Origin: Sediminispirochaeta bajacaliforniensis DSM 16054
GTDB lineage: Bacteria; Spirochaetota; Spirochaetia; DSM-16054; Sediminispirochaetaceae
NCBI RefSeq assembly: GCF_000378205.1
Contig: NZ_KB899410.1
Coordinates: 1-64,000 of the forward strand
DNA length: 64,000 nt
Direction: 5' to 3'
The notes under the pieces are model-generated. The model was not told the DNA's origin and made no database searches. It saw only the letters and a list, made by a program, of their open reading frames with translations. Positions within the stretch are counted from its first letter, which is position 1; each line of letters begins with the position of its first letter. Shown in pieces: positions 17,281-24,783 of the stretch. The translations under genes and the position numbers were made by a program.

Positions 17281-18258
17281 ATGGGAAAGAAGAAGGTCGT
17301 TCTTGATGTTGATACCGGGACCGATGATGCCGTTGCAATTCTTTGCGCGGCGGCATCTGAGGCCTTTGACCTCATTGGGGTGACGGTCACTTGCGGTAAT
17401 CTTCCCCTTGCCAATACCGTGGAAAACACCCTGCGGGTAGTTGCCCTAAGCGGCAGAGATATTCCCGTCTATGCGGGTTGTTCCCTTCCTATGGTGCGGA
17501 CCCTCATGCCGGGCAGGGCACACGATGTCAGACTTCAGACCGTTTCGACGGTGGTCGACGGTGAGCAAATCTCTATTCACGAACCATCCTTTCCTCTTCC
17601 TCTCTCGCCCTATACCGTCCGAAAGGCTCATGCCTGCTCGTTCCTCGTCGACACCCTGCGTAATGCCGAGGAAAAGGTTACCATCATAGGGGTTGCCCCC
17701 CTTACCAACATAGCCGTTGCTCTGCGAATGGATCCTTCTATCGCCGCAAACATCGAAGAGATTGTCGTTATGGGAGGAAGCGTCGCTTCCGGTAACAGGA
17801 CCCCCGCGGCAGAAGCCAATTTCTACGATGACCCCGAAGCGGCCCAGATCGTGCTCAAAAGCGGCTGTCCTGTCCGAATCTTCACCCTGGAAGCGACGGA
17901 ACGTGTTCCCTGCGATCATCAAGATGCGGATGATTTTCGCAGCCTGGGCACTCCTGCCGGAACCTTTGTCGGCGATCTTATCGACCGCTTCATCCATCGT
18001 TGTACCCAGCTGAATATTTGCGATAACGGTCAAGTGACGATTCACGATGCCATAACGGTTTGCGGTGTCATCGACCCGACAATCGTCACCTCCTTAGGGG
18101 CTGCAGCCTGTGATGTCAATCTCGGCGGATGGGCCGACGGTGCTCTCATTGCCGACCAAAGAAGCTTTGCCTCCCGGGAAAGCAGCGTTCGCATCGTCTA
18201 CGACATCGATAAAGAGCGTTGTGTGGATATGATGAAGGCCTGTTTGTCAAAGCTATAG
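17281..18258 (+). CDS. nucleoside hydrolase (IunH/RihA-type)
   Basis: 325 residues. It opens with the diagnostic calcium-binding DVDTGTDDAVAI motif; the VTVTCGN region, EIVVMGGSV and AEANFYDDPEAAQIV segments follow as in inosine-uridine hydrolases, and the C-terminal HDAITV is present. The reaction is nucleoside + water to base + ribose. Two in-frame ATGs exist upstream of and at 17281; the one at 17281 has AGGAG about eight bases before it, while 17260 lacks a site. It is last in the salvage operon. Having both a phosphorolytic and a hydrolytic nucleosidase in one operon suggests two nucleoside classes, or a modified ribose in one of them. Confidence 0.9.
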   Translation: MGKKKVVLDVDTGTDDAVAILCAAASEAFDLIGVTVTCGNLPLANTVENTLRVVALSGRDIPVYAGCSLPMVRTLMPGRAHDVRLQTVSTVVDGEQISIHEPSFPLPLSPYTVRKAHACSFLVDTLRNAEEKVTIIGVAPLTNIAVALRMDPSIAANIEEIVVMGGSVASGNRTPAAEANFYDDPEAAQIVLKSGCPVRIFTLEATERVPCDHQDADDFRSLGTPAGTFVGDLIDRFIHRCTQLNICDNGQVTIHDAITVCGVIDPTIVTSLGAAACDVNLGGWADGALIADQRSFASRESSVRIVYDIDKERCVDMMKACLSKL

Positions 18259-18322
18259 TCCGTTCAAACGGCCGATACCATGTGCTGATAACACTAAAGG
18301 ATCGATAAAAGCCCTGCCATGG

Positions 18323-18826
18323 CTAAGCCGAGGGAGCTGTTCTTGCCAGGGAGTCGATGTTTGCCATCGGAGTGACGGTAAGGCATAAGGAGTCCTTTTG
18401 CGATATCACCCAGATCACCACATCGCTCCCATGAATGGCGACATAAAGCCTGCTGTCCACACTGAGAGTGGAACCGATTGATGCGAGATTTGGTGTTCCG
18501 CCCGTGTAGACCCCTATCAACATACCCGCAACTTTCCAGGCCTCCTTTCCAAGTAGGTTGCCGAAAAGCAGAAAGATTGCAAGAGAACCGAGCACTTCAG
18601 CGAAAAGTGCTCCTGCCAGGGACCTGATGCCTGGGCCGGCAATGCTTTTCCAGGTATCGAGATGGAGGAACAAACCTACGGCATAGGTAACTACTACAGG
18701 GCCGGCTTTCTTGAGAAGCGGTGATTTTGAGGTGATAAGAAGGATAAGAGCGGAAATAAGCAGAAACAGCAGCCCCCAAAGGGCGGAAACGAGAGGTCCG
18801 TCCATGTCTTCCATTATGCCGATCAT
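18323..18826 (-). pseudogene. DUF819-family membrane protein, internally deleted and truncated
   Basis: The translation shows recognisable DUF819 (YjcL-like) pieces: an N-terminal helix (LWGLLFLLISALILLI), then SLAIFLLFGNLLGKEAWKVAGM and the family hallmark GVYTGGTPNLASI. Normal members are near 380-400 residues; here only about 168 are left. The stretch between the first helices and the SLAGALF region is shortened, and after the GSDVV segment the homology stops in a short unrelated tail. This looks like a decaying gene. Start uncertain: ATGs at 18826, 18814 and 18805 are possible and none has a clear ribosome site. Confidence 0.6.
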
Positions 18827-18885
18827 GTGGAAAAATGAAATGTGACATTGACGACGGCAGTGGGGTGGGGTACATTGCATACATC

Positions 18886-19617
18886 ATGAGAAAGATGATA
18901 TGTTTGGGACTCGTTCTGTTGTGTTCGATGCTTGTGCTGCTCTCTGGGTGCAGCGGCAGGGATTCTGTTTTACTGCGAGATGATGGGAGTGGTAGGATCG
19001 AGGCGCAGGTCGTTCTTCACCCTTTTTTCATTGCTTACCTTGATGATATTATTGCTGGTTTTTCTAATGCCGATCCCCATTCTATGGAGCTTTTTGATCT
19101 TCCTACCTTACGAGAGAGCATGGCGGCGATTCCCGGTCTGGAGTTGAAACGGGCCGTTACACCGAAGCGGGGCAGCTTGCTTCTTGATTTTGCTTTTGAC
19201 GATGTTTCTGCCCTTTTCGCGCAGGATGAGGCTTCTCCTTTGGTCTTCACCCGACGTTCCGATGGAACAAGCGAAATGCAGTTTTCTCTGAATACCGATA
19301 CCTGGCCGGCGGTACGCTCCTTTATTCCCATGAGCCAGGAAGATGGAGTTGAGACCTTCGGACCGCAGGACCCTCCTGTTACTCCGGAAGAGTATACGGA
19401 TCTTCTGGTCTTTCTTCTGGAAGAGTATGCCGATGAGGATGCCGTCATTGCTATGATCAAATCACAACGTGTTGATCTTACCGTTCGTGTCGACGGAACT
19501 ATTTCCGAGAGCCGCGGTTTTGATTCCGTTTCAGGCCGTGAGGCAAAAGTCTCGTTGCCGCTTTTGGATCTCGTGACTCTTCATAATCCTGTAGAACTGA
19601 AACTTGTTTGGAAATAA
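18886..19617 (+). CDS. hypothetical lipoprotein
   Basis: 243 residues from the ATG at 18886 (MRKMICLGLVLL), giving a clean signal ending in the LLSGC lipobox. An earlier in-frame ATG at 18835 would put 17 polar residues before the signal and is unlikely. The mature part has alternating hydrophobic segments and no family I recognise. Its stop codon is directly followed by the start of the sensor kinase gene, so the two are probably translated together. The lipoprotein may monitor the envelope for the kinase; that is only positional inference. Confidence 0.7.
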   Translation: MRKMICLGLVLLCSMLVLLSGCSGRDSVLLRDDGSGRIEAQVVLHPFFIAYLDDIIAGFSNADPHSMELFDLPTLRESMAAIPGLELKRAVTPKRGSLLLDFAFDDVSALFAQDEASPLVFTRRSDGTSEMQFSLNTDTWPAVRSFIPMSQEDGVETFGPQDPPVTPEEYTDLLVFLLEEYADEDAVIAMIKSQRVDLTVRVDGTISESRGFDSVSGREAKVSLPLLDLVTLHNPVELKLVWK

Positions 19618-21225
19618 ATGAAATTACAGGATGCTCGGACCCTGGCCCTGCTTATGATTATTCTTCTTGGGGTCACCTTGGCTGCAATGTACCCTGCCGT
19701 CAAGGTCTGGGAGGAGCATACCAGCTCAGATCGGGTCGATCCTGTCAATTTGTTTCGCCACTGGTCCGATCTCCAGCTTCTTACCTTTGCTTTTCTTGTC
19801 GCCGAGGTTCCTGCGGAACATTATGATGCTTTGAAGACCAGTTCCTTGCGCCTTACCATGGAATTGAATCGCGTAACCCACGATGAGGAAATTATCTCGA
19901 TCCTTGGGCTCTCTACCCGGGGAGAGCGCCTGCTCGAGCTGCCTGCCCTCCTTTGGCAGGAGATTGAGGAGAAACTTTTCCCCGAATATGAGGCGCTGGC
20001 TGGCCTGGACGGTCCTGTGGGGGGACCCGCCCTGGAATACCTTAGGCGGGAAACTATTCGCCTCTACGATCCCTTCGGAAAAAGCCTTGTGGAACTCGCA
20101 GAGGAGGTCTCTCGGCTGTACGATTCCGAATTTCATGCCTTGAAGCGTATTTTTCTCATGATGCTTTTGCTTGTTGGTGTCATTCTGGTCGGCGTGCTTG
20201 TCTCTTTGCGTTCTCTGTTTGGGTTTCAGCGGCTGCAGTTGGGCGTTCTCGTTCACCATCCCGATCCTCTTTTCGTCCTCGGTAAAGACGGTAAAATCCT
20301 CTATGCGAACCCTGCGGCCAATCTCATTGTCAAAGAAGACAGTTATCGAAAGAGTGTTGAAGAGGTGGTTGACTTTGTCCCCGAAGCCACGCCCTTGGCA
20401 AATCAACAGATGCTGAAGGTTGGTAACGGAACCCGGCCGATTGTTCATCACGTGGATCGTATCTATTCTCAGCGGGGTACCTTCCTGGGTGAGGTCCATT
20501 TCCTGCGGGATATGACACAGTGGAATCAACTTGCGGCAGAGGTTCGCAGAAAGAGGGAGCTTGATCTTCTCTCCACTATGGCCGCTTCCTTTGCCCATGA
20601 GTTCAACAATACCCTTGCCGCCCTGGCCGGGAAGATTGAGCTCGGTTTGATAGAAGAAGATGGGGCGCTGAAGGTAAAGTGGCTCGGAGAGGCCAAGCGT
20701 TTGATCGGGCGGGCCTCTATTATGACGCGGGAATTAATCGCTTTTGGTTCAGGGGAAAGTGAAGAGCTCAAAGCGGTTACACTTGTCGAGGAGTTGGAGA
20801 CTGCTGTACGGATTGTCTTTGAGGAGTGCCCCTTGGAATGTATCCTTGATATTTCCTCCATCGATGCCTCTTTCCATGCCGCGGATAAGGTCGGATTACA
20901 GGTAGTGTTGACTCAGGTCCTGCGTAACGCTGCCGAAGCGCATGTAGCTTCCTCCTGTAATCTTCCTGTTGAGGTCTCCGTGGTTCCCTCGGATAAAAAA
21001 AACGATGAGATCACCATTCTTGTTCATGATCGGGGACATGGGCTGCCCCATACCGATATCGAACGTCTTTTCGAGCCCTTTTACACCGAGAAGTGGAATC
21101 ATAAAGGTCTGGGGCTTCCCTTTTCTCGTTATCTGGTTGAGAGGATAGGGGGAAGTATCACTCTCCATTCCCGATCGGGGGGCGGAACAACGGTGATGAT
21201 TCGGCTGCCGGTGCGCTATGCTTGA
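19618..21225 (+). CDS. membrane sensor histidine kinase with PAS domain
   Basis: 535 residues: TM1 at about 7-27, an extracytoplasmic region of about 150 residues, TM2 at about 178-200, a PAS domain (PDPLFVLGKDGKILYANPAA, about 216-300), a HisKA helix with the phospho-acceptor H327 in SFAHEFNN, and an HATPase_c domain with N-box LRNAAEAH, G1 DRGHGLP and G2 GLGLPFS. It should autophosphorylate and pass phosphate to a response regulator, but none is adjacent. It is co-transcribed with a lipoprotein upstream and a PTS EIIA gene downstream. Confidence 0.88.
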   Translation: MKLQDARTLALLMIILLGVTLAAMYPAVKVWEEHTSSDRVDPVNLFRHWSDLQLLTFAFLVAEVPAEHYDALKTSSLRLTMELNRVTHDEEIISILGLSTRGERLLELPALLWQEIEEKLFPEYEALAGLDGPVGGPALEYLRRETIRLYDPFGKSLVELAEEVSRLYDSEFHALKRIFLMMLLLVGVILVGVLVSLRSLFGFQRLQLGVLVHHPDPLFVLGKDGKILYANPAANLIVKEDSYRKSVEEVVDFVPEATPLANQQMLKVGNGTRPIVHHVDRIYSQRGTFLGEVHFLRDMTQWNQLAAEVRRKRELDLLSTMAASFAHEFNNTLAALAGKIELGLIEEDGALKVKWLGEAKRLIGRASIMTRELIAFGSGESEELKAVTLVEELETAVRIVFEECPLECILDISSIDASFHAADKVGLQVVLTQVLRNAAEAHVASSCNLPVEVSVVPSDKKNDEITILVHDRGHGLPHTDIERLFEPFYTEKWNHKGLGLPFSRYLVERIGGSITLHSRSGGGTTVMIRLPVRYA

Positions 21226-21260
21226 CAGCTGCGCTTTTCAAGCGATAAGGTGCTTACGTT

Positions 21261-21701
21261 ATGAACGTAAAAAAGCAGCTCAGCGAAAACCTTGTTTCAC
21301 TTGATCTTCCCGGAAAGACGAAGCGGGATGTTATCGAGGCCCTTGTGGATCTTGCCATGAAAAGCGGAAAGATCAGAGATCGTCAGGCCGCCCTGGATGC
21401 CGTGCTTGAACGGGAGGCCAAGATGTCTACCGGCATTCAATCCGGGGTTGCAATTCCCCACGGAAAATGTGCTGCCGTGGAGGAGCTTGTCGCCTGTGTC
21501 GGTATTAAGCGGGAAGGGGTTGATTTCAAAGCCCTGGATGGTGAGCCCAGCCTCATTTTTATTATGACGATAAGTCCTGTCAATAAAACCGGCCCTCATG
21601 TACAGTTTCTTGCCGAGGTTAGTAAGATCCTTCAAAATGAAGAAAGCCGCAAGGCGATGCTTGCTGCCACGACACCGGCACAGCTGCTCTCCCTCCTTTA
21701 G
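21261..21701 (+). CDS. PTS EIIA type-2 domain protein (PtsN-like)
   Basis: 146 residues, the length of a single fructose/mannitol-type EIIA domain. The phosphorylatable His is H67 in VAIPHGK, and the flanking REAKMSTGIQSG and FIMTISPVNKTGPHVQFLA segments match the family. No EIIB or EIIC gene is nearby, so a regulatory role like PtsN is more likely than sugar transport. It is followed 12 bp later by a cation/proton antiporter. EIIA domains fused to or next to antiporters are a recurring theme, so phosphorylation may tune that transporter. Confidence 0.85.
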   Translation: MNVKKQLSENLVSLDLPGKTKRDVIEALVDLAMKSGKIRDRQAALDAVLEREAKMSTGIQSGVAIPHGKCAAVEELVACVGIKREGVDFKALDGEPSLIFIMTISPVNKTGPHVQFLAEVSKILQNEESRKAMLAATTPAQLLSLL

Positions 21702-21713
21702 GAGGGGCCGCCG

Positions 21714-23453
21714 ATGTTTTCAAATGATAGCAAACGTCCATTTGCCCTTGTTATAGTGCTGTTCTCTTCTCTGGCGGTTCCCGTGCTGCTTCTCGCCTCC
21801 GAATCGGTTGCCGAATCCGGTCCCTACATGACCCATCTCATGACGTTGCTGATTCTGCAGCTTTCCTTTATCGTGATTGCCTCCCGCTTCCTCGGTTGGA
21901 TATTCAGCCGCTACCTTCGGCAGCCCAAAGTCCTGGGAGAGCTTGTCGCAGGGATGGTGGTGGGCCCCTATGCCCTAGGCAGGCTTCGGGTTCCAGTCCT
22001 TGATAGCCCTTTGTTTCCGCTCCCTGCGGGAACCTTGCCTGTTAGTCCGGAGCTTTACGGTTTTGCAGTTGTCGCTTCAATTGTCTTGCTTTTCTTTGCA
22101 GGGCTGGAAACCGATTTACCCACCTTCCTTCGTTTCTCGATGAAAGGCAGTCTTGTCGGTTTCGGTGGTGTTGTCGTTTCCTTTTTCCTTGGCGACATGG
22201 TTGCGGTGCTGTTTCTTCCTGCCGTTCACCGATTTATGCATCCGACGGCACTTTTCCTGGGAACCCTCTCTACCGCTACCAGTGTCGGGATAACTGCAAG
22301 GATATTGAGTGAAAAGAAAAAGATGTCGAGTCCCGAGGGGGTCACCATCCTTGCTGCTGCCGTACTGGATGATGTTTTGGGGATTATCCTCCTTGCCGTT
22401 GTTGTTGGTGTTGCCAAGGTTGCCAGTGCAGGAGGTCATGTTCACTGGGGTCACATTGGGATTATTGCCGCAAAGGCCTTTGGTTTCTGGTTGATCAGTA
22501 CCGTGCTTGGTATCATCTTTGCGCCGAAACTGAGTCGGAGGCTGAAACGGCTGGAATCAATGGAAATGGTTGCCTCCGTCAGTTTCGGTATTGCTTTGTT
22601 TTTGTCAGGCTTGTCGGAAATGGCCGGTTTGGCTATGATAATCGGAGCGTATGTCGTCGGCTTGAGCCTAAGCCAAACCGATATCGCCTTTGAGATCCAG
22701 GAAAAGCTTCACGGCATTTACGACTTCATGGTTCCGATTTTTTTCGCCATCATGGGTATGATGGTGGATTTTTCCGCCTTACCTGCGGTGCTTGGTTTCG
22801 GGGCCCTCTACGTTTTAGTTGCCTTTGCAGGCAAGCTTATTGGTTGCGGGCTTCCCGCCCTTGCCACCGGCTTCAATGTACGAGGAGCCCTTCGTATCGG
22901 TGCCGGGATGTTGCCCCGAGGGGAGGTTACCTTAATTGTCGCCGGGATAGGCCTTGCTTCGGGGGCAATCGGTCCTGAAATTTTCGGGGTTGCCATCATG
23001 ACGCTACTTGCTGCCGGCATTGCGGCACCCCCTCTTCTGATAAAAAGTTTTCATGGCGGTAGTGGTTATACAAAATCCCTTGATACGGGATCAGGTTCGA
23101 TGAAAACCATTGAGTTGGAATTCCCGTCCAAAAGAATGGCCGAATTTGTGATCAGCGAGGTACTGAACGGTTTCCGGGGTGAGGAGTTTTTTGTCCAGCC
23201 GGTCGATCATAATCGGCAGCTGTATAACCTTAGGAAGGACGATATTCAGATCACCCTGAAGCTGGATGGTACTGTGGTGCAGTTGTCTACCGTTGAGGAG
23301 CATGAACCTTTTGTACGGCTCCTTATGCTTGAGGTGCTGTTGGACCTGAAAGAGTTTGTTCAGTCGATTGAAAGCATGAAAAGTCCGGATATGATGGGTA
23401 CCGATCTTCTGTTGGGGATCTTCGGAGAACCGACTTCCGGGAAGAGCATATAA
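21714..23453 (+). CDS. CPA2-family cation/proton antiporter with C-terminal cytosolic domain
   Basis: 579 residues. About 12 membrane segments occupy residues 1-440, with hallmark regions QPKVLGELVAGMVVGP, LETDL, SVGITARIL and AAVLDDVLGIILL (the paired Asp of CPA2 exchangers), then GMLPRGEVTLIVAGIG. After about residue 455 there is a soluble domain of about 120 residues with an unrecognised fold. It exchanges Na+ or K+ for H+ across the inner membrane. It has an AGGAGG ribosome site and is coupled to the EIIA gene upstream. Confidence 0.88.
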   Translation: MFSNDSKRPFALVIVLFSSLAVPVLLLASESVAESGPYMTHLMTLLILQLSFIVIASRFLGWIFSRYLRQPKVLGELVAGMVVGPYALGRLRVPVLDSPLFPLPAGTLPVSPELYGFAVVASIVLLFFAGLETDLPTFLRFSMKGSLVGFGGVVVSFFLGDMVAVLFLPAVHRFMHPTALFLGTLSTATSVGITARILSEKKKMSSPEGVTILAAAVLDDVLGIILLAVVVGVAKVASAGGHVHWGHIGIIAAKAFGFWLISTVLGIIFAPKLSRRLKRLESMEMVASVSFGIALFLSGLSEMAGLAMIIGAYVVGLSLSQTDIAFEIQEKLHGIYDFMVPIFFAIMGMMVDFSALPAVLGFGALYVLVAFAGKLIGCGLPALATGFNVRGALRIGAGMLPRGEVTLIVAGIGLASGAIGPEIFGVAIMTLLAAGIAAPPLLIKSFHGGSGYTKSLDTGSGSMKTIELEFPSKRMAEFVISEVLNGFRGEEFFVQPVDHNRQLYNLRKDDIQITLKLDGTVVQLSTVEEHEPFVRLLMLEVLLDLKEFVQSIESMKSPDMMGTDLLLGIFGEPTSGKSI

Positions 23454-23499
23454 CAATAATGCGTCTTGATTAAGCGCGAGAAGCAGGAGGAGCAAAGTA

Positions 23500-24687
23500 G
23501 TGGGACAATTTAGGTATGCGGAACGGACGGAATGCATGGAGTCGAGCATTCTGCGTGAGATCCTCAAGGTCACTGCACAACCGGGGATGATTTCTTTGGC
23601 GGGCGGACTTCCCTCACCCGATGCCTTCCCCGTTGAGCTGGTAAAAGAGCTGTGTGATAAGGCTCTGACAACCTGGAAGGACTCAATTCTTCAGTACGGC
23701 ACGAGCGAAGGGTTTGCTCCCCTGTTGGAGGCGCTTTCCGGTTATTTAAAGAACGATCGGCATATTGAAAGTGCCGAAACAGATCGTATCTTGGTCACCA
23801 ACGGAAGTCAGCAAATTCTCGACGTCGTGGCAAAGCTTTTCATTATGCCGGGAGATAAGATTGCCGTTGAATCCCCTACTTATCTGGGGGCGCTTCAAGC
23901 CTTTAATCCCTATCAGCCTGTCTATGTCGATATCGCTACCGATGAAGAGGGGGTCATTCCGGAATCCCTGGAAGAGGTGGCAGTGAAAGAGAAGCCGAAG
24001 TTTTTCTACCTTGTTCCTACGTTCCAGAATCCCACGGGAAAATCCATCGGTTTGGAGCGACGAAAGGCCATTGCCGATATTGCGATCAAGCACAACCTGC
24101 TGATTGTTGAAGATGATCCCTACGGTGCGATTCGTTATCGGGGTGAGCCGTTACCACCGATCGCTTCACTTGCTTCCGATAATATTCTCTACTCCGGTAC
24201 CTTTTCAAAAACATTTGCTCCCGGCCTCAGACTGGGATTTGTGACAGCCCCGAAGGATCTGATCTCCTGGATGGTAAAGGCCAAGCAGAGTATCGATTTG
24301 CATACCAGTACCTTCGTACAGGCCCTTGCCGCGCTCTACCTCGGAGAGGGGCACATGAAACGGCAGATTCCGAAAATTTGTGAACTGTATCGTCCGAAAC
24401 AGGAGGCGATGCTTGCTGCGCTGAAAAAACACTTCCCTTCTTCTTTCTTTTTCACCGAGCCAGAAGGTGGAATGTTTGTCTGGGCGGAAGGCCCCGAAGG
24501 TTTCGACAGCCTTGCCGTTTATGAAAAAGCCATTGAACGGAAGGTCGCCTATGTGCCCGGTCGTTTCTTTTATACACGAAAGGAAGACGGGGCCGGTACC
24601 ATACGCCTGAACTTTACCAACAGTACGGTGGAGCAGATCAATTCCGCCGTTGCCACTCTCGGCGATCTCTTCGCCGAACAAGTCTAA
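23500..24687 (+). CDS. PLP-dependent aminotransferase (class I/II, 2-aminoadipate/MocR-like group)
   Basis: 395 residues, starting with GTG at 23500 seven to ten bases after an AGGAGG site. The PLP Schiff-base lysine is K237 in GTFSKTFAPGLRLGF; NPTGKSIG and EDDPYGAIRY are the other cofactor-contacting motifs. It lacks the GntR domain of MocR regulators, so it is the plain enzyme of the LysN/AraT type that moves amino groups between amino acids and 2-oxo acids. It faces the glutamine synthetase gene tail-to-tail across a shared terminator hairpin, so both may serve nitrogen handling. Confidence 0.9.
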   Translation: MGQFRYAERTECMESSILREILKVTAQPGMISLAGGLPSPDAFPVELVKELCDKALTTWKDSILQYGTSEGFAPLLEALSGYLKNDRHIESAETDRILVTNGSQQILDVVAKLFIMPGDKIAVESPTYLGALQAFNPYQPVYVDIATDEEGVIPESLEEVAVKEKPKFFYLVPTFQNPTGKSIGLERRKAIADIAIKHNLLIVEDDPYGAIRYRGEPLPPIASLASDNILYSGTFSKTFAPGLRLGFVTAPKDLISWMVKAKQSIDLHTSTFVQALAALYLGEGHMKRQIPKICELYRPKQEAMLAALKKHFPSSFFFTEPEGGMFVWAEGPEGFDSLAVYEKAIERKVAYVPGRFFYTRKEDGAGTIRLNFTNSTVEQINSAVATLGDLFAEQV

Positions 24688-24707
24688 CAATCTGTAACAA
24701 TGAAAAA

Positions 24708-24740
24708 GGGCTGTCCTGCATAGCCAATGCAGGACAGCCC
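24708..24740 (-). terminator. intrinsic terminator for glnN (hairpin usable from both sides)
   Basis: A 14-bp perfect stem (GGGCTGTCCTGCAT with its complement) around a 5-base loop. Read on the minus strand it is followed by CTTTTTCATT, a proper T-run, so it ends glnN; on the plus strand, after the aminotransferase, the trailing run is weaker (GACCCCCTTT). Confidence 0.85.
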
Positions 24741-24783
24741 GACCCCCTTTATTCTCCTCCTTTAACAAAAAAACAGTCGAGGA

